Assembly: GCA_025980505.1 (NCBI GenBank)
Contig: JAICXI010000116.1
Location: 1 to 6,379, forward strand
Reading direction: 5' to 3'
From: a bacterium
GTDB lineage: Bacteria > Oederibacteriota > Muellerivitia > Muellerivitales > Muellerivitaceae
DNA length: 6,379 bases
The position numbers were made by a program, and so were the translations under genes. This document shows positions 1-5,382 of the stretch, in pieces (positions within the stretch are counted from its first letter, which is position 1; every line of letters begins with the position of its first letter). The notes under the pieces were generated by a model. It did no database searches. It saw only the letters and a list, made by a program, of their open reading frames with translations, and was not told where the DNA came from.

Positions 1-129
1 AAGGAATTTAAGAAGGCCCTGGACATCAACCCCCAATTCCAGAAAGCCCTTACCAATTCGGCGGACGCCGAGGAGCTCCACAAGAAGGTTTTGGCGGTTT
101 TGAAGAAAGCCTTGATGCCGGCGGGGTGA
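1..129 (+). CDS. 3' end of a TPR-like protein (partial)
   Basis: The first frame is open from the window edge to a TGA at 127-129 and gives the last 42 residues of a protein whose start lies outside. The segment begins KEFKKALDINPQFQKAL. The alternation of small and hydrophobic residues followed by an Asn-Pro turn resembles the second helix of a tetratricopeptide repeat and the start of the next one. A Lys- and Leu-rich amphipathic helix follows, then a short MPAG tail. TPR proteins are protein-interaction scaffolds, but nothing here reveals the partner. The gene converges on the minus-strand PilZ gene across a 96-bp spacer (130-225) in which I see no convincing terminator. The reading frame is well supported by codon use. 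The family call rests on about one repeat and is tentative. Confidence 0.55.
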   Translation, partial: KEFKKALDINPQFQKALTNSADAEELHKKVLAVLKKALMPAG

Positions 130-225
130 CCCGGGAGGGCGCCTTCTAACCCAAGCGCACGCAACCCATCACGGGAGCCGGATTGAAGAAGGGTTGGGGG
201 ATTTAAAAGGGCCTGAAAAGGGCGG

Positions 226-609
226 CTATTCTTCCGGGACGGGGCTGAGGGAATAGTTGGTTTCGAGGAACTTGATGTGCTCGGGAGTGATCCTTTCGAA
301 ATTGACCCCGTAAGCGTAACGTCCCATGGACTTCATGGGGTTCTTGCGGGCCCAAACGACTTTTCCGGCGTAGGAAACCAGGTGGCTTCCATCCAGTGAA
401 TCCAATTCCAAGGCGATTCCGGTATTGTTGTCGAGGGCTTTGTTGGAGTAGATTTGGGCCCCCGTCGAGCTCACATTGACGAGTTGAGCGCGAAACTCTT
501 CGCCATCCCGGATGGGGTCGGCAATCCGTCCTTTAATGGATTTCACCATCACGACCCGGCGGTTGGTCCGCTTGTTGTTCTTGGTATGGGGCCTGAGGAT
601 TTTTTTCAT
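226..609 (-). CDS. PilZ-domain protein, probable c-di-GMP binder
   Basis: A small soluble 127-residue protein, essentially a stand-alone PilZ domain. The two c-di-GMP signature elements are visible: RxxxR as R14-T-N-R-R18, and N/DxSxxG as N45-V-S-S-T-G50. Hydrophobic beta-strand segments follow, such as HLVSYAGKVVWARK and YAYGVNFERI, the latter being the usual end of the PilZ barrel. Both motifs are intact, so ligand binding is likely; the downstream partner is unknown. I place the start at the ATG on the minus strand at 609-607. AAAGGATAAGG lies just upstream, and the protein then begins MKKILRPHTK, directly ahead of the RxxxR motif. The frame stays open upstream to 708, but that stretch would overlap gltX and has no PilZ character. 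The gene is divergent from gltX. It has no visible tie to the stressosome genes 3 kb away, although both are signalling modules. Confidence 0.85.
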   Translation of the reverse strand: MKKILRPHTKNNKRTNRRVVMVKSIKGRIADPIRDGEEFRAQLVNVSSTGAQIYSNKALDNNTGIALELDSLDGSHLVSYAGKVVWARKNPMKSMGRYAYGVNFERITPEHIKFLETNYSLSPVPEE

Positions 610-639
610 GACCTTATCCTTTGGATGGGTGTTTGAGCG

Positions 640-653
640 GCTATAGCATAACA
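640..653 (-). promoter_or_regulatory. candidate extended -10 for the PilZ gene
   Basis: The 92-bp divergent intergenic region (610-701) must hold promoters for both the PilZ gene and gltX. On the minus strand it reads TGTTATGCTATAGC, which can be taken as an extended -10 (TGC followed by TATAGC). The octamer TTATGCTA recurs upstream of the tRNA-Gln gene (2978-2985) in the same relation to a -10-like hexamer. I see no good -35 at proper spacing, and no clear promoter for gltX on the plus strand. This is a weak call. Confidence 0.25.
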
Positions 654-701
654 TCTCCCCCAAAAGGGCGGAAGCAAAACAATGGCGAGGAATACGCAGA
701 A

Positions 702-2180
702 ATGACAAAGGTTCGAGTCAGGTTCGCACCCAGCCCCACGGGCTACCTTCACGTGGGCGGGGCCCGCACGGCCCTCTTCAACTGGCTTTTCGCCCGGCAC
801 TCGGGGGGGAAGTTCATCCTGCGCATCGAGGACACCGACCGGGAAAGGTCCAAGCCCGAATACGAGGAAGCCATCCTGCGCGACCTCCAATGGCTGGGTT
901 TGGATTGGGACGAGGGGCCCTCCATCGGGGGAGCCTGCGGTCCCTATCGCCAGACCGAGCGGGCCGCCCTTTACCGGGAACAACTCAAAAAGCTCCTGGC
1001 CGCGGGGAGCGCCTACCATTGTTTTTGCACCCACAAGGAACTGGAAGCGGAGCGTTCCGAGGCCCAGGCCGTCGGCAAGATCTACCGTTACTCGGGGAAG
1101 TGCCGGAACCTGCCGCCGGAGGAAGCGGAAGCCAAACGCAAGGCCGGCCTGCCCTTTTCGGTGCGGCTCAAGGTGACGGAGGGTGTCACCACCTTCACCG
1201 ATATCATCCGCGGGGAAGTCTCGGTGGACCACAAGGAAATCGACGACTTCATCCTGGTGCGCAGCGGCGGGGAACCCACCTATAATTTCGTGGCCACCAT
1301 CGACGACGCCCTCATGGAGATCTCCCACGTCATCCGCGGGGACGACCACCTTTCGAACACGCCCAAACAAATACTACTTTACCGGGCCTTGGGGCTGCCC
1401 GCCCCCCTTTTCGCGCATATTCCCCTGATCCTGGGGCCGGACCGGACGCCGCTTTCCAAGCGCCACGGCGCCAACGCGGTGGGGGAATTCAAAAGGAAGG
1501 GTTATCTGCCCGAGGCCCTGATGAACTACCTGGCCCTTTTGGGCTGGTCCGTGGACGGAAAGACGGAAATTATTTCCAAGGACGACCTTATCAAGAGGTT
1601 CGGCCTGGAGCGGGTGGTGAAAAGCCCGGCTTGTTTCGATTATGAGAAACTCCAATGGCTGAACGGCCATTACATCCGGCTGGCCGACGAGGAACGGATC
1701 TACCAGCTCTGCCTCGAGTATTTGTGGGACGCGGGCGCCATCAACGATGATTTCATGCAACAAGGCGGCCTGGCCCTGAAGCGGATGATCGGGACGGTGA
1801 AAAACAGCCTCAAAACCATCTCCGACGTGGGGGAGCAGCTGACTTATTTCCTGGGCGAAGTCCACACTTACGACCCGCAGGCCATGGCCAAATACCTGGT
1901 CCCCGAAACCCTGCCGGTCCTGGAACATGCCGTCCGGGTCCTGGAGGAAACGGTGGCGTTCGACGCCATGTCCCTGGAGGAAAAATTCCGGGGCGCCGCC
2001 GCGCAAAGCGGCCGCAAATTCGCGGAGTACGTTCACCCCATGCGCCTGGCCGTCACGGGGCGCACCATGAGCCCCAACTTGTTCGAGTTGATCGAGATCC
2101 TGGGCAAGGGCCGGTGCATCGTCCGGCTCAAGCGTTTTATCCAGATGATCAAGGCCACCCTGGTTCCGACCCAAAAGTGA
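702..2180 (+). CDS. gltX: Glutamyl-tRNA synthetase
   Basis: Class I aminoacyl-tRNA synthetase that charges tRNA(Glu) with glutamate in the cytoplasm, using ATP. The 492-residue product has the usual bacterial GluRS length. Residues 8-20 give FAPSPTGYLHVGG, with HVGG as the HIGH-type signature. A cysteine cluster (C107, C109, C134, with nearby Tyr128 and Tyr130) matches the zinc-binding insertion of GluRS. PLSKRHG at about 250-256 is the KMSKS-type signature. The helical anticodon-binding part ends with the typical VTGRTMSP...LGKGRCIVRL pattern (about 451-476). I start it at ATG 702 because MTKVRVRFAPSPTG is the canonical N-terminus and GCGAGGA lies about 10 nt upstream. The frame is open back to 621, but those 27 codons add only non-conserved residues. 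The tRNA-Gln gene downstream raises the question whether this enzyme also misacylates tRNA(Gln) for the amidotransferase route. The sequence does not settle that. No frameshift is seen. Confidence 0.97.
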   Translation: MTKVRVRFAPSPTGYLHVGGARTALFNWLFARHSGGKFILRIEDTDRERSKPEYEEAILRDLQWLGLDWDEGPSIGGACGPYRQTERAALYREQLKKLLAAGSAYHCFCTHKELEAERSEAQAVGKIYRYSGKCRNLPPEEAEAKRKAGLPFSVRLKVTEGVTTFTDIIRGEVSVDHKEIDDFILVRSGGEPTYNFVATIDDALMEISHVIRGDDHLSNTPKQILLYRALGLPAPLFAHIPLILGPDRTPLSKRHGANAVGEFKRKGYLPEALMNYLALLGWSVDGKTEIISKDDLIKRFGLERVVKSPACFDYEKLQWLNGHYIRLADEERIYQLCLEYLWDAGAINDDFMQQGGLALKRMIGTVKNSLKTISDVGEQLTYFLGEVHTYDPQAMAKYLVPETLPVLEHAVRVLEETVAFDAMSLEEKFRGAAAQSGRKFAEYVHPMRLAVTGRTMSPNLFELIEILGKGRCIVRLKRFIQMIKATLVPTQK

Positions 2181-2317
2181 GGGCCGGGCCCGGGCCGTCT
2201 TGGGTTGCTAAAAGGGGCCCTTTCCGTTAACCTTGGTTCGGCCGGATCGAATTCGTCTTTTGAAGGGGAGCGGTAGGGCCCCGATTTTCATTATTCCAGA
2301 AAAAAGGAGAACCGGGC

Positions 2318-2881
2318 ATGTCCACCCATATCATCGAGTTTGTCTTCCAACGAGGCGATAAAAAAGGCCGCTTAAGGCCGGTCAACCGCAAGGATTGGGC
2401 CCAGATCGTCGGCTGGTGGAACGACCCCGAGGTCCGGAGGCTCTTTGACGTCCATTTCGTGGACCAGACCTTTTCGGACGCGGAAAAATGGTTCGCCAAG
2501 GCCGGGTCGGAAGAGGAAGAAAAACTTCCCCGGTCCTTCGTCATCGAGGTGGATTTGGACGGCAAATGGGTGCCGGTCGGCACGGCCGAGTTCTACAACG
2601 AGCGGCCGTCCCACAAAACGGCGGAGTTCGGGTTCCTCATCGGGGACAAGAACTGGTGGGGGAAGGGCATCGGCACCGAGACCGCCAAACGCATGGTCCG
2701 CTACGGGGTGGACCAGGTCGGCTATAAGCGCATCGGGGCCGTTTCGGCCGCCTACAACGTGCGTTCCTTGAACGCGCTCCAGAAGGCCGGCTTCCAGATC
2801 GAGGGAATCCGCAAAAGCTACGTCTTGCGGGACGGGGACTACCACGACCAAACCATGATGTCGGTGGTTCGGCCGGATTGA
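2318..2881 (+). CDS. GNAT acetyltransferase, RimJ/RimL type
   Basis: A 187-residue protein with one GNAT fold (Acetyltransf_3-like), expected to transfer acetyl from acetyl-CoA to an amine. The acetyl-CoA pyrophosphate loop is W114-GKGIGTE, with W in place of the first Q/R of the (Q/R)xxGxG motif, as often seen in the RimJ/RimL branch. The following segment N147-VRS-LNAL-QKAGF159 is the second classic motif (N..S.....K.GF). The N-terminal half has the usual 'LRPVNRKDWAQIVGWWNDPEVRR'-like start, split here as LRPVNRKDW then WWNDPEVRR. The substrate may be a protein N-terminus, an antibiotic or a small amine; it cannot be told from sequence. AAGGAG (2304-2309) sits 8 nt before the ATG. The gene is 137 bp downstream of gltX, in a spacer with GC-rich palindromes but no convincing terminator, so readthrough from gltX is possible. 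Confidence 0.9.
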   Translation: MSTHIIEFVFQRGDKKGRLRPVNRKDWAQIVGWWNDPEVRRLFDVHFVDQTFSDAEKWFAKAGSEEEEKLPRSFVIEVDLDGKWVPVGTAEFYNERPSHKTAEFGFLIGDKNWWGKGIGTETAKRMVRYGVDQVGYKRIGAVSAAYNVRSLNALQKAGFQIEGIRKSYVLRDGDYHDQTMMSVVRPD

Positions 2882-2902
2882 CGGGAAAAGAGAAACCTTA
2901 AG

Positions 2903-2930
2903 GGGGCGAAACCCACCGGGGTTTCCCTCC
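2903..2930 (+). terminator. Candidate hairpin terminator after the GNAT gene
   Basis: AAACCC (2909-2914) pairs with GGGTTT (2919-2924) around an ACCG loop. The stem extends outward with G2908-C2925, one C-C mismatch, then four more pairs (2903-2906 with 2927-2930, one of them G-T). It begins 21 nt after the GNAT stop codon, where a terminator is expected. There is no real T-tract directly after it; the nearest run is TTTT at 2942-2945. It could therefore be a weak terminator or an RNA 3'-end stabiliser. Confidence 0.4.
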
Positions 2931-2941
2931 TTGCCCCGCGG

Positions 2942-2962
2942 TTTTGGGCCCAAAATTTTGGG
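2942..2962. repeat. Overlapping palindromes upstream of the tRNA promoter
   Basis: Three 7-bp units stand head to tail: TTTTGGG (2942-2948), CCCAAAA (2949-2955) and TTTTGGG (2956-2962). Units one and two form a perfect 14-bp palindrome, and units two and three form another. The block abuts the candidate -35 of the tRNA-Gln promoter. Read as RNA, the first palindrome followed by TTTT could be a weak terminator for the GNAT transcript. Read as DNA, it could be an operator. The symmetry is certain; the function is not. Confidence 0.5.
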
Positions 2963-2989
2963 TTGAAAATCCGGGCCTTATGCTACAAT
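2963..2989 (+). promoter_or_regulatory. Candidate sigma-70 promoter of tRNA-Gln
   Basis: TTGAAA (2963-2968) is a good -35 and TACAAT (2984-2989) a good -10. The -10 is preceded by TGC, making it an extended -10. The 15-nt spacer is shorter than the optimum of 17, which the extended -10 may offset. Initiation would fall near 2996, about 36 nt before the mature tRNA 5' end, giving a short leader for RNase P to remove. Confidence 0.5.
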
Positions 2990-3031
2990 TCCACCTTCTT
3001 CCGCCCGCCTTTTAGTCCCGGCTTTCCTGAT

Positions 3032-3105
3032 TGGGAGATCGTCTAATGGTAGGACAGCAGATTCTGGATCTGCTTATCGTGGTTCGAGTCCACGTCTCCC
3101 AGCCA
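3032..3105 (+). tRNA. tRNA-Gln (anticodon CTG)
   Basis: The cloverleaf folds fully. The acceptor stem is TGGGAGA (3032-3038) with TCTCCCA (3095-3101). The D arm is at 3041-3055 with GG in the loop. The anticodon stem is GCAGA/TCTGC around loop TTCTGGA, giving anticodon CTG at 3064-3066. The variable loop is TTAT, and the T arm is CGTGG-TTCGAGT-CCACG (3078-3094). The discriminator base is G3102 and CCA is encoded at 3103-3105. The weak first pair T1-A72 is typical of bacterial tRNA(Gln). CTG reads only CAG codons, so a TTG isoacceptor is probably encoded elsewhere. A TTTTT run follows at 3106-3110. The gene appears to be a single-tRNA unit with its own promoter. Confidence 0.96.
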
Positions 3106-3139
3106 TTTTTCCCTATGAAGATTGATATGAGAAAATGAC

Positions 3140-3300
3140 ATGTCCTTCTTTCAAGAGGTAGGTTCTAAAAGTGTTCATGAAGGGCAGCCACTCGACTCGC
3201 TCCGCTCGCTCGCGGCAGGCCATTGGCTGGCCCGGGCGGGAGGGCGGTTCCCATTTCGGAACATAGGGGTCACGGAACATAGGTGACCCTAATGTTCCTT
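3140..3300 (+). mobile_element. Possible remnant of an insertion-element end
   Basis: A frame opens at ATG 3140 and runs 48 codons to TGA 3284-3286, ending inside the large inverted repeat. A second frame (ATG 3177 to TAG 3264-3266, 29 codons) also ends inside it. Neither has a good ribosome site or a domain I recognise. The block is unlike its surroundings: it has the reiterated CTCG/CGCT stretch at 3191-3213, a GGCCA-TTGGC-TGGCC hairpin at 3218-3232, and then the repeat. An integrase-type transposase tail finishing in its terminal repeat could look like this, but no transposase domain is present. I infer a decayed end of an element or a solo non-autonomous repeat. Confidence 0.3.
3258..3298. 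repeat. 16-bp inverted repeat with a third copy in the loop
   Basis: The left arm GGAACATAGGGGTCAC (3258-3273) and right arm GTGACCCTAATGTTCC (3283-3298) are inverted with 14 of 16 positions matched. The 9-nt spacer GGAACATAG (3274-3282) repeats the start of the left arm, so GGAACATAGG occurs twice in direct order, 16 bp apart, plus once inverted. Such nested direct and inverted copies are typical of transposase-binding ends or of protein-binding arrays. As RNA it would form a strong stem-loop. There is no T-tract beyond it, so it is not a standard terminator. Confidence 0.7.
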
Positions 3301-3442
3301 AATGTGTAAGCGCATATCTTAATTGTTCGCTGGGCCCCCAAGCCGATCGAAATCCTTTTCCGTTTCCTCCTTTCGTTTCCGATTCGTCCGCGTCCCCTCC
3401 GCTTCCCGTGACTTTCCGCCTTCCGAATTTTGACCCTATCCG

Positions 3443-3467
3443 AGGTTCCTTTGTACAACCTTTTTTT
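3443..3467 (+). terminator. Weak terminator-like hairpin with T-tract
   Basis: AGGTT (3443-3447) pairs with AACCT (3457-3461) around a 9-nt loop, and the right arm runs into seven Ts (3461-3467). The T-tract is good but the stem is only 5-6 bp and AT-containing. If real, it would end transcripts that pass the tRNA or start in the element-like block, and would insulate the stressosome promoter downstream. Confidence 0.3.
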
Positions 3468-3596
3468 CTTCCGCGGAGAAAACCGTTTACCCAAACACCA
3501 AAGCATATTTTGTACCAGGGAAGCGGAGGATGAAAACGATGCAAATTGGAAAATAATAAATTTGTGAAAAACATTTTTGCGACCGGCCGTTTTTAG

Positions 3597-3614
3597 ACGG
3601 GAATATAATCCCGT
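3597..3614 (+). promoter_or_regulatory. Candidate stressosome operon promoter with operator-like palindrome
   Basis: A perfect TATAAT stands at 3604-3609, about 69 nt before the rsbR start, in the middle of ACGGGAATATAATCCCGT (3597-3614). That 18-bp sequence is symmetric at 16 positions. No good -35 lies 16-18 nt upstream; TTGCGA at 3577-3582 is 21 nt away. An AT-rich stretch (3541-3578) lies upstream and might act as an UP-like element. A consensus -10 with a poor -35 and an overlapping palindrome would suit a regulated promoter, but the regulator is unknown. Confidence 0.4.
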
Positions 3615-3677
3615 TGTCGCCGGGTTTTGAGATCGCCTCCCTAGCCGCGCCATTTTTAGTCCGAAGGAGTCTCTGGA

Positions 3678-4607
3678 ATGGAAAAGGAAAATCCAAAGCC
3701 GAAGTTGCCGTTGTCCGTTAAAAACCCCGAAGGCCAATCCTCCGAATCGACCGCGGCGCTTCTGCGGGAACTGGTGGCCCACTTGCGCCAGAACCGGACC
3801 CAACTGCGCGAGGAATGGGTCCGCCGAATCATCGAAGCCAAACTGCTGATGGCCATGACGAAGGAGGAGATTTTCGCCGAAGCCACCTCGGTGTACGACA
3901 ACTACGTGGAAGTGTTGGAGTCGGGACGCGTGGAAGCCTTGCAGGCCTACGCCCGAAACCTTTCGGAACGCATTATCCCCCGGGGGGTGGAGACGCAGGA
4001 AGTCCTGGGTATCGTGCTTCTTTTGCGCGACGTTTTGGCCAGGTCCCTTTTCGGCAAATACCAGGCCGATTTCGCGCTCTTGAACCGGGTTTTGGACGCC
4101 TATGAACCGGCCGCCAACCGCATCGCCAATACGGTGGGCGTGGGTTTCGTCCAGGAACGGGAACGCATCATCCGCCAGCAACAGGAAGCCATCCGGGAAC
4201 TTTCCACGCCGGTGCTCCAGGTCCGGGAAAGGCTCCTCATCCTTCCCATCATCGGGGTCATCGACTCCCAAAGGGCCCGGCAGGTCACCGAACAGCTGCT
4301 CCGGGGTATCCGCGCCAACCGCGCCAAAGTGGTGGTCATCGACATCACGGGCGTTCCCGCGGTGGACGCCACGGTGGCTAACCACTTGGTGCAGACGGTC
4401 GACGCTTCCCGCCTCATGGGCGCCAGCGTGATCGTGACGGGCCTTTCCTCCGAAATCGCCCAGACCCTGGTGACCATCGGGGTGGACTTGGGCAAGATCA
4501 ACGCGGTGGGCGACCTGCAGGGGGGCATCGAGGAAGCGGAGAGGCTCCTCGGCTACAAGGTCATCATCGAGGAAACGCCCCAGGGCGAACAGAAAAAACA
4601 GGCCTGA
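3678..4607 (+). CDS. rsbR: RsbR-family stressosome scaffold (helical sensor plus STAS)
   Basis: The 309-residue product has two parts. A mainly helical N-terminal domain (about 25-160, RsbRD_N-like) is expected to sense signals. It leads through a charged linker helix (about 158-175) to a C-terminal STAS domain (about 178-293) that packs with RsbS in the stressosome core. STAS hallmarks are IIGVIDSQRARQ (191-202), VVVIDITGVPAVDATVANH (218-236) and LVTIGVDLGKI (264-274). By comparison with B. subtilis RsbRA as I recall it, the phosphosite Thr171 aligns with Ser197. Thr205 aligns with Ala231, next to Thr232. The ATG at 3678 is chosen because AAGGAG lies 8 nt upstream. It heads a compact rsbR-rsbS-rsbT-rsbX operon; rsbS follows after 6 nt. 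The gene lacks a PAS, globin or other recognisable sensor motif, so the stimulus is unknown. I am sure of the family, less so of N-terminal domain details. Confidence 0.93.
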   Translation: MEKENPKPKLPLSVKNPEGQSSESTAALLRELVAHLRQNRTQLREEWVRRIIEAKLLMAMTKEEIFAEATSVYDNYVEVLESGRVEALQAYARNLSERIIPRGVETQEVLGIVLLLRDVLARSLFGKYQADFALLNRVLDAYEPAANRIANTVGVGFVQERERIIRQQQEAIRELSTPVLQVRERLLILPIIGVIDSQRARQVTEQLLRGIRANRAKVVVIDITGVPAVDATVANHLVQTVDASRLMGASVIVTGLSSEIAQTLVTIGVDLGKINAVGDLQGGIEEAERLLGYKVIIEETPQGEQKKQA

Positions 4608-4613
4608 CGCCCC

Positions 4614-4976
4614 ATGCGCGTTCCCATCCATAAACAGGGGTATTACCTCATCGCGGCCATCCAGGCGGCCCTGACCGATGCGGACCTGCTGCAGCTGCAG
4701 GACGACCTTTCGGGCAAGGTGGGCCAGTACCGGTCCAAGGGTGCCATCGTGGACGTGACGGCCTTGGACGTGATGGATTCCTTCGCGGTGCGCACGCTTC
4801 GTTCCATCGCCCACATGCTGCGCTTGCGCGGGGCCGAGACCGTCATCGTGGGCATCCAGCCCGAGGTGGCCTTCGCCATGGTCCAACTGGGCTTGACGCT
4901 GGAGGATGTTGCCACGGCGCTCGACCTGGAAGAGGGGCTGGCTTACCTGGAAGACAAGACCAAAGGCGGAGCCTGA
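4614..4976 (+). CDS. rsbS: RsbS, single-domain STAS stressosome protein
   Basis: A 120-residue protein made of one STAS domain, the length expected for RsbS. With RsbR it would build the cytoplasmic stressosome that holds RsbT inactive. The phosphosite motif is M54-D-S56-F, matching the IDSF around Ser59 of B. subtilis RsbS, so Ser56 is the predicted RsbT target. The second half (VIVGIQPEVAFAMVQLGL, then the ATALDLEEGL helix) is nearly textbook RsbS. The start ATG lies 6 nt after the rsbR stop with only a poor Shine-Dalgarno match, so translation is probably coupled to rsbR, which would help hold the scaffold ratio. The stop is separated by one base from the rsbT start. No missing residues or frameshift are seen. 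Confidence 0.95.
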   Translation: MRVPIHKQGYYLIAAIQAALTDADLLQLQDDLSGKVGQYRSKGAIVDVTALDVMDSFAVRTLRSIAHMLRLRGAETVIVGIQPEVAFAMVQLGLTLEDVATALDLEEGLAYLEDKTKGGA

Positions 4977-4977
4977 C

Positions 4978-5382
4978 ATGGACAACGGCATCCGCGTGAC
5001 CATCCGGTCGGACATGGACATCGTGACGGCCCGGGAGCAAGGCCGGGCCCTGGCGGAGAAAATCGGCTTTTCGCAGGTGGAGCGCACGGTCATCGCCACC
5101 GCCATTTCGGAAATCGCCCGCAACATCGTGGAGCACGCCCAAGAAGGGGAAGTCCTGCTCGACCACTGCCAGCACGGCGCCAAGCGCGGCATCCAGATCA
5201 CGGCCCGCGACAAGGGACCGGGCATCCCCGACGTGGCCCGCGCCATGCAGGACGAATATTCCACGGGCAAGGGGCTGGGCCTGGGCCTGCCGGGTTCCAA
5301 GCGGCTGATGGATGAATTCGAGATCCAATCGGAAAAGGGGCAAGGTACCACCGTCACCATGCGCAAATGGATGCCCCTATGA
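4978..5382 (+). CDS. rsbT: RsbT serine/threonine kinase
   Basis: A 134-residue GHKL-fold protein kinase, the normal RsbT length. It would phosphorylate RsbS and RsbR in the stressosome and then, once freed, bind and activate a partner with an RsbU-type N-terminal domain. The ATP-site boxes are intact: N-box AISEIARNIVEHA (42-54, with E45 and N49), G1 box D78-KGPGIPD, and G2 box STGKGLGLGLPG (95-106). Asp78 corresponds to the ATP-site Asp78 of B. subtilis RsbT. The frame is open upstream to 4906, but ATG 4978 gives the conserved length, follows AAGGCGGAG (4963-4971), and lies one base after the rsbS stop. The 3' end overlaps rsbX by ATGA. The sequence clearly groups with RsbT rather than RsbW or SpoIIAB, as shown by RLMDEFEI after the G2 box. 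Confidence 0.95.
   Translation: MDNGIRVTIRSDMDIVTAREQGRALAEKIGFSQVERTVIATAISEIARNIVEHAQEGEVLLDHCQHGAKRGIQITARDKGPGIPDVARAMQDEYSTGKGLGLGLPGSKRLMDEFEIQSEKGQGTTVTMRKWMPL

Larger units (their letters stand above)
3106..3677. other. 572-bp gap without a convincing gene
   Basis: No open frame here has a Shine-Dalgarno site, sensible length and coding composition together. The base composition is clearly more AT-rich and pyrimidine-biased than in the flanking genes. From left to right it holds a TTTTT run after the tRNA, an element-end-like block with a large inverted repeat (3140-3300), a pyrimidine-rich stretch (about 3353-3425), a terminator-like hairpin with seven Ts (3443-3467), an AT-rich stretch (3541-3578), and the TATAAT-containing palindrome that probably drives the stressosome operon. 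The final entry is the AAGGAG of rsbR at 3664-3669. Confidence 0.6.

Noticed and set aside
682..705. Seven-codon frame (ATG 682 to TGA 703-705) that overlaps the gltX start as ATGA
   Set aside because: It could be a coupled leader peptide, but it has no codon run suggesting attenuation and could easily arise by chance.
606..1370. Long minus-strand open frame opposite gltX, and another at 1374-2174
   Set aside because: Both lie opposite the conserved GluRS coding sequence and show no domain pattern. They are compositional shadows.
2181..2317. GGGGCCC (2214-2220) and GGGCCCC (2276-2282) as a possible gltX terminator
   Set aside because: The loop would be 55 nt, and the motif is self-complementary so pairing is ambiguous. 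Nearby AAAGGGGCCCTTT leaves only a 5-bp stem with a 3-nt loop and no T-tract.
3095..3110. tRNA-Gln 3' end as an attachment site for an integrated element
   Set aside because: tRNA 3' ends are common integration sites and the next block looks element-like, but no second copy of the tRNA 3' end and no integrase gene are in the window.
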